64,000 nucleotides of DNA from Acheta domesticus. Its lineage: Eukaryota > Arthropoda > Insecta > Orthoptera > Gryllidae. Of this stretch, positions 10,970 through 22,009 are shown in pieces; position 1 is the first letter of the stretch, and every line of letters begins with the position of its first letter. A program made the translations under genes and the position numbers. The notes beneath the pieces are model-generated. The model was not told the origin of the DNA. It saw only the letters and a list, made by a program, of their open reading frames with translations, and did no database searches. The stretch covers positions 8,419,074-8,483,073 of the forward strand of contig JAHLJT010009355.1 of the NCBI GenBank assembly GCA_031308135.1, given 5' to 3'.

Positions 10970-11939
10970 GCTGTGCGAAGAGGCGGGAAGAGCCGGGAAC
11001 AGGCAGAAACAGAGGCGGGAACAGATGGGAACAGAAACAGGAACATGTGGATACAGACACGGTGGTGGAAGCGAAGATGGAAGCGGATGTGAAGGCGGGG
11101 GCTGATGCGCAAACAGAAGCGGGAACAGCGGCGAGGCGTGAGACCGTGGCCGAGGGGTGAGGAGGCGTGGGGTGGGGGGCGGAGAGAGAGAAAGGGGGAG
11201 GCCGTGGGGGAGAACACAGGGGCGAGAAGAGGCAGGGGGCAGAGGTTCAGAGGGGAGGTTGGAACCCGAGGCGGGAATGGAGGTTGGGCAGAGAGAAGGA
11301 GGAGAAGGTGGGGCGAGAGGGAAGTTGAAGTGGGGGTGGGGGAGAGCGGAGGAGGCGGAGGCCCGTGTTGGGAGCGCAAGGGGGAGGAGAAGAGGCGGGA
11401 TGAATCCGGGGGCAGATGCGGAGGAGAGAGGGAACATGCCGAGGCGGGGATGGATGTTGGTCAGAAGCGCAGAAGAGCCGGCAGGTGCCGAGGCGGGGGG
11501 TAGAGGCGGGGGGTAGAGGCGGGGGGTAGAGGCGGGGGTAGAGACGGGGGTAGAGCGGGGGGTAGAGGCAGGGGTAGAGGCGGGGGTAGAGGCGGGGATG
11601 TAGACGAGGGCCGGGCGGGGATTGAGGTTGATCCGAGGACGGAAGGGCGGGGGTGGAGGCGGGGAGAGACAGAGGAGACGGTGGGGCCGAAGCGGGGGTG
11701 GAGGCGGGGGTTGTGGCGGGAATGGAGGCTGGGCAAGGGCGTAGAGGAGGGGGTGGGGTCGGGGCGGGGATGAAAGTTGGACAGAAGTGGAAGGGAGAGG
11801 GTGGATGTCGAGGCGGGAATGGAGGATGGGTGAGGGCGGCAAAGAGAGGGCAGGGGTGGTGACTGAGCAGAGGGGGAGTGGGCGGGTGCCGAGTCGGGGA
11901 TGGAGTCTGGGCAGAGGGAGATTGGAGAGGGCGGGGACA
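10970..11939. repeat. G-rich degenerate minisatellite
   Basis: Nearly all purine plus C on the plus strand, built from variants of GAGGCGGGGATGGAGG. At 11495-11600 a shorter unit, GGCGGGGGGTAGA and close variants, repeats about seven times in tandem. The 384-residue minus-strand ORF over it (10904-12058) is a proline, serine and leucine-rich translation of this repeat and overlaps other open frames. Confidence 0.85.
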
Positions 11940-12753
11940 AAGCGGGGGTGGAGGATGTTGGCTATGCAGAGGCGCAGAGGAGGCGCGAGGCCTGGGCGGG
12001 GTGGAGTCTGTGCACAGACGAAAGGAGAGGGCGAGGCTGAGGCGGTGATGTTGGCCATGCAGAGGGGCAGAGGAGGGGCGGGCGCCGAGGCGGGGATGTT
12101 GGCTGCGCTGAGGAGGGGGCGTGGCCGGGTCGGGCTGGAGGCTGGGCGGAGGCGGGGATGGAGGCTGTTCAGAGACGAATTGGAGGGGGCGGGGCGACGG
12201 CGAGGATGTTGGCTGTGCAGGGGCGCGGGGGAGGGGGCGAGTGCCGAGGTGGGGTTGTCTGCGCGGAGGAGGGGGCGTGGCGGGGCAGGCTGGAGGCTGG
12301 GCGGAGGCGGGGATGGAGGCTGTTCAGAGACGAATTGGAGGGGGCGGGGCGAAGGCGAGGATGTTGGCTGTGCAGGGGCGCGGGGGAGGGGGCGGGTGCC
12401 GAGGCGGGGATGTCTGCGCGGAGGAGGGGGCGTGGCGGGGCAGGCTGGAGGCTGTGCGGAGGCGGGGATGGAGGCTGTTCAGAGACGAATTGGAGGGGGC
12501 GGGGCGAAGGCGAGGATGTTGGCTGTGCAGGGGCGCGGGGGAGGGGGCGGGTGCCGAGGCGGGGATGTCTGCGCGGAGGAGGGGGCGTGGCGGGGCAGGC
12601 TGGAGGCTGTGCGGAGGCGGGGATGGAGGCTGTTCAGAGACGAATTGGAGGGGGCGGGGCGAAGGCGAGGATGTTGGCTGTGCAGGGGCGCGGGGGAGGG
12701 GGCGGGTGCCGAGGCGGGGATGTCTGCGCGGAGGAGGGGGCGTGGCGTGGCGG
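11940..12753. repeat. 155-bp tandem array, GC-rich
   Basis: GAGGCTGTTCAGAGACG occurs at 12161, 12316, 12471 and 12626, spaced exactly 155 bp. The last units are nearly identical; units left of about 12085 are progressively degenerate and merge with the minisatellite before it. ORFs of 385, 277 and 240 residues lie here in all three plus frames, as expected when stop-free repeats have a period not divisible by three; none is supported as a gene. Confidence 0.92.
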
Positions 12754-12890
12754 GTGCTACTTCCGGCTGCGCAGGTGCGCGGGCGGCGGCGCTGGGGCGT
12801 GCAGTCTTTTGTGCGCGCGCGTTGCAGCGCGACTGCGTCCTAGGCCTCTGCCCAGCCCCTCCTTCCCTTTCCTGCAGGAAACACTCCGCA
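12754..12890. other. GC-rich block following the 155-bp array
   Basis: Contains GCTACTTCCGG then CTGCGCAGGTGCG and a GGC run. Almost the same order of words occurs at 21437-21480. The core ACTTCCGG is an ETS-type site. Function unknown. Confidence 0.3.
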
Positions 12891-13034
12891 GTTGGGCATT
12901 TGACATCAACACTGAACTCATTCAGATTTTATTTAATACAATAGTCAGAAATAGGTTTAGAACTTGGTTCATATTTTCATCTCAACCATAGATGTAACAC
13001 CAAGGTATCTGCAATGCTGGTTTACTACATTCTT

Positions 13035-13549
13035 ATATAACTTCACATATTATTTATCAATAGAATAGTCGAATTCAGTCGCTGTCTGGAGGAGAATTCT
13101 AGCGGCCGGCTGCTCTGATCGGTAGTTTTCCGTGGTTTCTCCGATCAACACCAGGCGAACGCCGGAGCAGTACCCTAACAAACGGGCCACGGACCGCGCG
13201 CGATCTTTCCTTCATCTTCCTTGTCCTGTCCTCTCCTCTTACGCACACACTTACACTAACATGCACTACACTACCACACATGCCGGGAGACCGGTCGGGA
13301 GCTTACAGCTTGTCCCGGCTGGGGCGGTGCCCCGCTGGTGGGAGATCCCTGGTTAAGGGGAAACCCCGCTAGTCGACGGTAGGTAGCGCCAGATCTCGCC
13401 ATCCAACGGGGAAAATATCATCACCACCTTCCGAGGAAAAGCACGCACTACACTTAAGGGACTAATGGCCTGAGCTGTTGACGTAGCCGGAAACACGAAT
13501 CAATCAATAGAAACATTTTAATATAACTTCACATATTATTTATCAATAG
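13035..13549 (+). mobile_element. SINE1 copy B with a 29-bp flanking direct repeat
   Basis: Body runs from GAATTCAGTCGCTGTCTGG (near 13071) through GATCGGTAGTTTTCCGTG (near 13117) and the polypyrimidine region (13200-13240) to a CGAATCAATCAATAG tail near 13510. The tRNA-like head is missing. A 29-bp sequence starting ATATAACTTCACATATT is found exactly at 13035-13063 and again at 13521-13549, so the copy sits inside a duplicated target. The open frame at 13132-13356 is part of the SINE. Confidence 0.85.
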
Positions 13550-15190
13550 TTATAACCAAGGGCTCATCGCTTAAAGTTAGAAATTTGTTTGAGGGGGGGG
13601 TGTCTCTCTTTCCAAGCCCTCTGCCAAGCAGCGTTTCTTTTCTTGAAAATACGTTGATACATGTTTATCAGTGGTAGGTGATATGGTCTCATAAGAAACA
13701 TGCATTTCTGCTTACAGACTCATTAAAAACCGGACCATATTGCAGTTTTTGCTGAAATCTACATGACATGATGTGAGGGCGCCGTACATTTCATTTTCTA
13801 TTTGATTTCGTGATGCGTTTGAATTAACTTCATGTTGCATTTGGAATAATTGGACGAAAACCATCATTGAAGTGGTACTGTAAAATGTTTAACAACGGAT
13901 GACATTTGATATGTTGAGAACGATTTCCAAGAACTCAGCGTTTGAAATGAACGTATAGGATGACATATCTGTGCATAGTCAAACATCCATTGGGTGTTTG
14001 AAAATACAGGAACTCTTTAAATAACACGTACTGTTCACTACATGACATTTCGGATAAGAGACACTCGCTGGTTAATTTTAGTCACATAAAAGCTAAGGCA
14101 TTTTACTTTGCCGCGTATCCCCAACAATATTAATGAAGGGGATTTAAACCTTTGATAGTAAATTCAAGAACAAAGTTCATTTGTCTGAGGGTAACATTTC
14201 AGTATTGGTGAGCTCTCAATACTAATCACATTATGCTTTCCCAGAAATTCCAACCCAGTTTTCTTATATTACAGTCTCATGGTGACCAAATTCGACAAGC
14301 ATTTAATGTAGTTAACATAGATTCGGACATGAGGCTTGAGAATTAATTGGATATCGACCTAACATGGATCTGTCAACGAGATTTATTTTTCAATAAACGG
14401 CATTTTAAAAGTTTTAAATAACGTACTTTATGATTTAGTTGTATACGCCACCATAGATATTTTCAATGTTAATATTTGACCCCGTTTTTTATCATTTTTC
14501 TCCCAAATTTATTTTTGATAATGTAAAATTATTTTTTTGCATTGTTACTGTAGTTTTCTGATGATGAAAGTTTATTCACACATAGAACATGTGTTTTAAA
14601 TCGTCGTGTGTATTATCAGGAGTCGAGATAAAACTGAAGTGACAATGTGCTAGAGCATACGGGAAAAATTTCATTTAAACATTTCTCTCTAAAGCTATTA
14701 AGTTTATCGCCCTGAAAAACCAACGCGCTATTCAGGTGCTTGCTCAAATGAAACGCACAATTGTTCAATTCTGTTGAAAATATAATAATTGAACAGTTCT
14801 CAGAATTATGGTGAAACGTAATAAACTAAATTTATTTTTGTTGGAAATTATAAATCTTAAGTACTCGTGTATTATACAAAAGAACCAATTTTCAAAAATA
14901 CAAAAAAAATTATATATGTTGATAAAAATGTGTTCTTTTTATATAAAGCCAAAAAAATTAAAAACTGTGTTTGGCGAATGGAGGAGAAATGCATTCTTTG
15001 TCCTTGTCCGCTTTCAATATTTTTTCTAAAATTAAATTGGAATAAGAATATTATATTCATATTACATCCAGCACATCAGTGCAATTGAAACTTATGTAAG
15101 TATTAAGTTTAGAAACCAACAGCCACTAAGAGTGATTCACAAATACTTAAGCTACTGTACTTTTGTAAAAACCAAAAGCGTTAGAAGGAC
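13550..15190. other. AT-rich stretch, no feature seen
   Basis: No recognisable coding, RNA or repeat structure beyond short A/T runs. Confidence 0.5.
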
Positions 15191-15239
15191 CTAGTTCATT
15201 GAGGAGCAATTAAGGGATTTCCTCCAAAGGTAATGAAGG

Positions 15240-15500
15240 ACCTTTATTACAGAGGATCCGCCCTGGGATTGATCCAGCCTTGACTGGTGGAAGAAGTTTC
15301 ACCATCCCATACTCTTCGCGTGTCACGGGCAGCCTTGTGCACTAGTTCACGAGTCCATTTTCCAATTTGCGGTATCCATGTACGCGGAGGAGACATCCGA
15401 AATGATTCACCTCCGCCCAGGTCACGCTCTCCAATACCGCCAACCTCTGGCCCCATTACGATAAATTATCCTTTTCTTTTCCGTGATGCATGGAGGTAAA
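15240..15500. other. Unidentified moderately GC-rich segment
   Basis: Differs in composition from the AT-rich DNA on its left. On the minus strand 15456-15247 is open for 69 codons with an ordinary amino-acid mix (for example WIPQIGKWTRELVHKAARD), which could be the tail of a transposon protein. I do not recognise it and there is no supporting context. Confidence 0.2.
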
Positions 15501-15719
15501 GGAAGGTAAAAGTTAATGCCTCACGTTGGTAGTATGTTATCAGCGCGGCTATAAGGTAGCCACTGTATGATGGCTTGGCCGGGCGGGGTTCTGGGGGCGG
15601 CTTGATTATGTTGTTAGACTTGGAAGTTGATGATAGTAATTTGGGTGACTGTGAACAAGCCATATGACCCCTCCCCTCTTCGCCCTAGCTTCGTCGGCAG
15701 CTAGCGCGATCTATACCGC

Positions 15720-16060
15720 AGATACTGCACTAATTTCCCACCGTGGCGGCGGCGGCGGCGGCCGTGGCGGCGGCGGTGGCGGGCAGAAGAATATAAGATG
15801 CGTGACATATTGACGGGGAGCACGCAAACTGGTAACAGGTCACTTGCTTGTGGCGTGCGCGCTATGCTGGGTATATTAATTTCCCGGGCAGGGCTTCGGG
15901 GCGCGTAGGGCCGCGCGGGGGCGGCTGCGGGGCGGTTTTAAAGTTCCTTCCCTGCGCTAATAGCGGCGGCCACGCGGGCGGCGCTGGCTGCGCGGGTGGG
16001 GGAGGGGGAGGGGGCTGTGAGAAGTGGGAGGAGTCCCCTGCACGGAAGAGTTGACGCAGT
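15720..16060. promoter_or_regulatory. CpG-rich island with GGC repeat
   Basis: GGC/GGT triplet run at about 15742-15782, then strongly GC-rich DNA up to 16060. Open in several frames. Candidate regulatory island or untranslated exon; undecidable here. Confidence 0.25.
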
Positions 16061-17455
16061 TGTACAAGACGGAAGGTGGCGCCGGTGGGGTGGGACGGAA
16101 GCTACTGTGACGGATCAATGAATGATGCAGTTCGCTGGAGCAGGTGCAATATTGCTCAAAGAATGTTCTGTCTGTACTATTAGTTTCTACGTTAGACTCA
16201 AGTTTTTACAATTTGCTATATTTTATTCAATCAATCATGCATCACTTTTGGTTTATATTTATAATGTCACGGAATTTACAAAAAAGTATATCCAACATAT
16301 CATTGGCTTCAAATGAGGGTATTTTTGTACATCATCCAGATTCGCAAAATCCTAATTTATTTTCTATCCTTTCTATCATCTTCGTATATTCACCAAAAGT
16401 CGGAAACAAGAAATTGACAGGAATAGAGGAGCAGCGAGAGATGTCGAATGGCTGTAAATGAAGCAAAAATAGTTAAACACAACATATATTCTTGAGAATA
16501 GATATAGCTTTTTAGTTAAAGTTATTCTGCATAATTTCTACCATATTTATTAATTTCATTTTCTTCGTTTGTGTTGATTTTTCTTTACATGTGTACTGAT
16601 TATCTACAAAAAACATTGTTGATTTAGTAAATGTTAATATTAAAAATATTATTCTCACTTAGTAACTTATTCTGGTAAAAATCTGACATGAAAACATAAT
16701 AAAATTTACAAATTATGCAATCTAGCATGATAAAGTGGTTGTTACTTTGCAAGGAAAAAAGAAAAATGATCAGATAAAAAAATTTAACATGTTGCAGATG
16801 TAGTAGCGAACAAATAATATTCGTCTCCGTGGGAGTTATGTCATAATGTTGCACAAGAAATCGAAAAATCACCAATTTCAAACTTCAGAGGACGGGCCTT
16901 AGAACCAAACTACAGTGTCAACGATTTGTGCTGTTGACGCGATATACATCAGTCGAGATCATAAAGAGAAAATTAACCTGATTTTTGAAAGGAAAGAGCG
17001 CTAGCTTTTTTTTAAACATTTAAGTTACAAATATATTTTCTTCTTAGGACCCCTCAAGCTTAATTTATCGTACATGTTTTTGGATCTAGGAACTTTCTAC
17101 CATTTATCGTGAAATTCGATAGACATGACGGTTCATTTTCTTCTTTGAATGCCTTGTCCAGAATGGACGTTGAAAAATGGCTTTCGCCACGACTCTACAC
17201 GCACTTGCAAAGAATTTTGTTCTAGTCACTTGAATTTTATTCTCGTCAGATTTGTTGTCAGATATATTTCATGAATAGCTGTCCAGTTTTCACTAAAGCT
17301 TTAAATAGATCGAAGAATAGTTTTCAATTCAAATATTCGATGGAATTACTAACCTTTTTCACGTTGTTCAGTTGGTTGTCTTCTTCCCTCTTTGCCCTTT
17401 AGAAAAAGATCAGAGAAACTTGTCAGGCAACTCCCTCACAACCTCACGCAGTGCT
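16061..17455. other. AT-rich stretch, no feature seen
   Basis: Several short ORFs on both strands, none with family resemblance. No repeat boundaries seen. Confidence 0.5.
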
Positions 17456-17870
17456 AGTGAAAGATTGCGATAAAAAGAAATTCGCCTGAAGGGTTCCCGA
17501 TAACTCGGGACGGTGGCGCGCTCAACCATCGCCCACCCAACCACCCAACCGCTCACCGAACCACAAGCGTCCGCCCTCGCACTTTTTCTTTGATACTCGG
17601 CGATACCCGCCGCCTCACACCCGGTCAGGTGAGAGGGTCGTTTCTTCTTATCGCGACATTCTTAATGAAGACCAGAATTAGAACTGGTCCCGTATCGGCT
17701 GGCCGGGGCGCGCATGCTATAGGCCGCTATCGTGGGCGGCGGGGATCACGGCGACCGAGCGAAGCAGTGGACGGGTGGGTGATTCCGCGAGGTCACAAAT
17801 TGTGGGTCTACGAACACGTTTCTTTGCGAAGGATAATTTCAAATGAAATTATTTGAAGACTGCCCTCTTT
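17456..17870. other. GC-rich island
   Basis: GC-rich from about 17500 to 17780, including CCACCCAACCACCCAACC near 17530. Ends in an ATTTCAAATGAAAT palindrome near 17840. No function assigned. Confidence 0.3.
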
Positions 17871-17950
17871 TGTTTTCTTGATTTCTTTTTTTTTCTTCAG
17901 TTGGTTTATAATTCCTTGGGAGTTCCATTAATTTTTAGGGAGATACATAA

Positions 17951-18018
17951 TATAACATTTTTTAACAATCTTTATAACATTCTTTGACATGTTATAAAAA
18001 TTGTTAAATGTTGTTATA
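17951..18018. repeat. Short hairpin, 30-bp arms
   Basis: The left arm TATAACATTTTTTAACAATC continuing to TTTATAACAT pairs with 18018-17989, whose complement reads TATAACAACATTTAACAATT continuing to TTTATAACAT. There are only two or three mismatches and one bulge. The loop is about 8 bases (TCTTTGAC). It could be a tiny MITE relic, a pre-miRNA-like fold, or chance AT-rich palindrome; it lies just upstream of SINE1 copy C. Confidence 0.8.
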
Positions 18019-18039
18019 TTGTGTGTCTACGAACAAGCT

Positions 18040-18375
18040 ATTGACTCATTCGCCAGCCACGTTCTGGAGGAGAAATCTAACGCCCGGCTGTTCTGATCGG
18101 TAGTTTTCCGTGCATTCTCCGATCATTACCAGGCGAATACCGGAGCAGTACCGTACAAACTGGGCCCCACACTCTGTGCAACCTTCCTTTTCTCTTCCTT
18201 GTCCCCTCTGCTTTACGTACTGACAGTTGCACTACACTACCACCCATGTCGAGAGACCAGTCGCGAGCTTAGAGCTTGTTTCATCTGAAGCGCTGCCCTG
18301 CTGAAGGAGATTCGCCTTACCCTAGTGAAAACACCTTATCTTAACCTGAACTGAAACCTGGAGACTTCACCTACG
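18040..18375 (+). mobile_element. SINE1 copy C
   Basis: Contains GTTCTGGAGGAGAAATCTAA, GATCGGTAGTTTTCCGTG and the GGAGCAGTACCGTACAAAC region, then the CACTACACTACCACCCATG segment and the diverged 3' half. Head missing. It lies immediately before copy D in the same orientation. Confidence 0.85.
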
Positions 18376-18402
18376 CGTACTTACCCGCTGCTTCATGTCC
18401 CT

Positions 18403-18900
18403 GACCTGTGTGGTAGCTCAGAGCAAAAACAGTTGCCACTGCAACGTCTCTGAATTGGAGGTTCTAGGGTTCGAGTCTCGACGGTTGCGAATTTTCGACA
18501 CTAATCAGATGGCCAATCTCATTCAGCCGCTGTCTGAAGGATAATTCTGGCGGTCGGTTACTGTGATCGGTAGTTTTCCGTGATTACTCCGATCAGTACC
18601 AGGAGAATGCCGGTGCAGTATCCTAACGAACAGGTCACGTACCGCGCACGATCATTCCTTTCCTATCCTTGCCTATTTCTTTCCCCTTACATGCACACAC
18701 ACACACACATATGCCCTACACAACTACAAGTGTGGGTAGAATAATTGTGAGTTCAGGAGTTGTCGTGCTTGTAATGGTGCCTTGCTGGGGGAGAGAATCC
18801 TACAAGTTGATGTGTGGTACGGCTTGCATCCTATGTTCAAGACTAGTAGAAAGCACTGCCATCTCCGAAGACACAACAGACCATTTTCGAAACTAATGAC
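18403..18900 (+). mobile_element. SINE1 copy D with tRNA-like head
   Basis: The head has an A-box-like TGGTAGCTCAGAGC (18411-18424) and a B-box-like GGTTCGAGTCT (18468-18478), the internal RNA polymerase III promoter arrangement of tRNA-derived SINEs. Their spacing is a little longer than in a tRNA. The body then follows from CAGCCGCTGTCTG through GATCGGTAGTTTTCCGTG, an AC microsatellite (18693-18709) in place of the usual pyrimidine segment, and a decayed 3' half. This copy links the head to the family. Confidence 0.8.
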
Positions 18901-19039
18901 TTCAGCAGTTGAGCAATTGGAAAAAGGAAATTGTAAATAAACCCATGCCTCTGTACTACATAGGCGATTATAGGGGGCATTTGGACATTCGAAGATAAAA
19001 ACGTAGCAATTATACTTTTTCATCGTCGAGTGTCCTTGT

Positions 19040-19550
19040 AACTGATTGATTAATTATCATTTCCTGGCACATCAACTACTAATATCATTAGTTCCGTAAC
19101 TGTAAACCATGTTTTTATCGCGGGAAATGGCAGTGATCTTCCTACGATGGAAGGCGGAGATCCGGCGCCGACCTACTAGTCAGTTTGCGGGGATCTCCTT
19201 CCAGGTATACCCCACGGGACACCGCCTCTGCCGAGGCAAACTCGAAACTCCCACCTGTACTGCAAATGTAAGTAGGGAATGAGGATAGGAGGAGAAAGAG
19301 GAAGGAAATGTCGCGCTCGGTTCGTGACCCGTTGTTACGGTACTGCTCCAGCATTCGCCTCGATCACAGAAACCTAGGAAATCTACCGGTTGGATCAGTC
19401 GTCCGTTAGAATTTTCCTCCTGACAGCGGCTGTTCTCGACCTAGCTACGTAGCTAGAGTGGAAAATCCTGCTAGACCGTCGGGAACCCTAGAACCTTCCG
19501 GTCAGAGGTCCTGCAGTGACATCGCTTGATTCCCTGAGACACCTACGTCT
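19040..19550 (-). mobile_element. SINE1 copy E, nearly full length
   Basis: Minus-oriented. The tail side (GATTGATTAATTA near 19044) is on the left, the body in the middle (GGTACTGCTCCAGCATTCGCC near 19339) and the head on the right, where the complement reads CTGACCGGAAGGTTCTAGGG then TTCCCGACGG. The B-box is interrupted. Together with copies C and D it forms a cluster of three within 1.5 kb. Confidence 0.8.
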
Positions 19551-19589
19551 GCTTCAGTCTTTCGAAGACGGTGGAACATTCTAATTCTT

Positions 19590-19965
19590 CACCGTAGATT
19601 GCCCCTGTGGATCCGCCCTTCCGTCCACTGTGGGGCGGAGGCGGGCGGCGGGCGGCGGGCGCGCGCCGCGGAAGCCCAGCTTTGCGAGCAAATTACCGGG
19701 CGAAGATAGTGGGCGGCGGCGCGGGCGCGGGCGGGGGCGGGGCAGGGCTGCAATCAGAACCATTCCCCGTCATTAGCGGCGCGGGTGAAAGAGGCGGGGG
19801 CGGGGGTGGGCGCTGGGAGGGCCCTCGGGGGTGGCATTTGCATCTGCCCCCCACCCCCGCCCCCCGCCGGCCACCGGCTGTTGCTCGGAATCAATTGGAG
19901 CGGTCGGCCGCGTCTTAAACACCGTGATCGTGCCCCGGCTCCCCCCCCCGCGCAGGTGTTGTGCA
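19590..19965. promoter_or_regulatory. CpG-rich island with POU octamer
   Basis: One of the most GC-rich islands here. Contains an exact octamer ATTTGCAT (19836-19843) and GAATCAATTGGAG (near 19890). Open on both strands in five frames, so the ORFs carry no weight. Candidate enhancer or promoter by composition and motif only. Confidence 0.35.
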
Positions 19966-20187
19966 TGGGGATGCCGCTTTCCCCCCTCCCTGACGCTGAG
20001 TATTGGTTTGTGGAGGCACGGTCGATCGATGAGTGGGAGGTTGTGGTCTTGTGTAGACGACTCTGTCGACACTGTTCCCTCAGGGGAAAAACAAGATGCA
20101 TTCATCGCGTCAGGCCCGTTGTTCCTGTGGAGAGGGATGGTTTCAGAAATACGTTATCGAATAGTCCGAGAGGCTACGCAGGAGATA

Positions 20188-20643
20188 CAGTGGGACGTCG
20201 TTTATCCAAACTCATTAGGACAAGGTGTAGTTCGATAGTGCGGGTAACCGAACATAAAAATGGCAAGTGTACATAAAATGCTGCCAACAATGAACATTCC
20301 TAGTGACTGACAGCTGTTAAGCATTTATGATCGGTTGTTTGACAGTGTGCCGTTAGTTCTCTTGCACTTAAAGGTGGTGAAAAGCGTTTTTCTGCTAATA
20401 ATAAACATTCCAAGTACTTAAGCATTGATTGTAGGATTTGTCAAAGTTCATTGAAGTGAGATGATTGACACAGTATCTCGCTAATACTTTATCACTGTCA
20501 ATCATATCGGGGATCATTCTCATTATTCAGTTTTACAAAAGAAAATGAATACGTTTAGTGTATGGTACCTAATTATAAAAACAATTATTCAGAGAAAATA
20601 TTAGTTCTGATATTTCACGTTTCGGATGAATGACGTCCCACTG
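20188..20643. mobile_element. pogo/Tigger-like MITE, 456 bp, TA duplication
   Basis: Left terminus CAGTGGGACGTCGTTTATCC and right terminus the complement of CAGTGGGACGTCATTCATCC: 17 of 20 bases agree. TA lies directly outside both ends (20186-20187 and 20644-20645), as in the Tc1-mariner-pogo superfamily. The CAGTG(G) start and TA target fit pogo/Tigger elements. The interior has two related segments, each with GAACATTC or AAACATTC followed by TTAAGCAT (near 20294 and 20405), and no intact transposase. The ORFs ending near 20238-20276 cross the left end and are rejected. Confidence 0.8.
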
Positions 20644-20645
20644 TA

Positions 20646-21290
20646 TCATGTTCGTTTTGGAATTTTCCGAGTGTGTGTCGACAACCAATTGAGTCACGTA
20701 GAACAAATCTATTCTCCAGACTTTGCATTTGTAATAAATTACATTCAAAGATAACTTTGTCTCTCATTTCTTCGATGTATAGCGAAAAATCTACAAAAAA
20801 TGTGCACACGAAGAGTATGTATTATATTGTCACTCAGCGCTAGTCAATTACATCTTTCCACTTGACTTTAAGAGTTTCATGTGGCTTGAAATTAACTGGA
20901 TAAGAATGACTTATGTCCCGTTCTGTACTTCTGCATGTCAATGTATCAGCTATCCCTATGATAGCATAACATATAAAGATTATTGTGGTTTTATTACGCA
21001 AGTTTTATAATGTATTACGCCTAAAACGAAATGGTAGAACATTTTCTTTCTACCTACTCACAGAAATTTCGACATAAAGAGGTAATAAAAACTTATCAAC
21101 GTATTAACTTTTTATGTTAATTGAATGGTATAAACAACTTCTTAGCTATTTTCAATAAACGTATTTGTGAACACGTGCCGCCTGGGTAGAGATGAAACAA
21201 GCTTCATCCGAACTAAACACACAAATATTTAGAAGATTTCAAGAGGCGGTGATAGGTAAAAATAGAATTTAAGAATCAACGTTTTTCCAA
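20646..21290. other. AT-rich stretch, no feature seen
   Basis: No supported gene or repeat. Confidence 0.5.
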
Positions 21291-21294
21291 CGAA

Positions 21295-21500
21295 TTCACA
21301 TTCGCCGTAATTTAATATTCGCGGATGCTTAATATGCAAATTGACGAGCTACGATGCGCGCCCACAAATTGAGGTCCCTTTAGCGAGAATCAATTAGGCG
21401 GCAGCGCCGTATCTTGATGGCGCCCGGCTTCGCCCGCGGCTACTTCCGGTGCTGCAGGTGCGGCGGCGGCGGCGGCGGCGGTGCCGTCCTTCAAGACTCG
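21295..21500. promoter_or_regulatory. Candidate regulatory island with POU octamer and homeodomain-like sites
   Basis: Begins AT-rich with GTAATTTAATATTCG, then the exact octamer ATGCAAAT (21344-21351) and GAATCAATTAGGCGG (near 21388). It becomes GC-rich with GGCTACTTCCGG (ETS-like, near 21439) and ends in a GGC run (21462-21482). The mix of ordered factor-like sites without coding potential is what an insect developmental enhancer looks like. Inference only. Confidence 0.35.
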
Positions 21501-22009
21501 GCGAGTTCTGGGAAGGAGTTCGCCAGAAACAGCCAGTGGACTGACTAATGAGCCTCGAAAGGCACTTCAGTAGTACCCTCGAATTTTGGGGGAAATGAAT
21601 ATTTCATTTAAAAATTTCGTTTTGAATTATATTGTTTGGAAAAGGCCTTGAAGCATTCTTTATATTTATCTATGGTTCGGTCCAACATGAAGCCAACATA
21701 TATTGGATCATTTGTATTAGTTGTATCTATTTGAATATTATACTAAATTTTGAATATTATACTATCTATTTGATTAAAATTTATTTAACTTTTAATTAAC
21801 TCAGAAAATTTAATGAAGTATATTTATTTCTTTAAGACTGGGTGGTTGATGCACAGTCTATTAACTGTTCTCAAAACAATAAATTAAATTGATATATTGC
21901 TTCACGAGAAAGCTTCTGTTCTGTCTAAAGACATTTTCGAAAATGGAATTTGCAAAAACAGGAAAGACCTCACTTTTTAACGATGAGCAGCATTTATTTT
22001 CGGATTTAT
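21501..22009. other. AT-rich stretch, no feature seen
   Basis: Contains a short internal repeat TTTGAATATTATACTA / TTTGAATATTATACTAT near 21730-21765. Otherwise nothing. Confidence 0.5.

Noticed and set aside
10904..12058. 384-codon minus-strand ORF rich in P, S and L
   Set aside because: Translation of the degenerate G-rich minisatellite; other frames are open too and no domain is visible.
11787..12944. Plus-strand ORFs of 385, 277 and 240 codons
   Set aside because: They lie in three different frames of the 155-bp repeat; a stop-free unit whose length is not a multiple of three gives exactly this.
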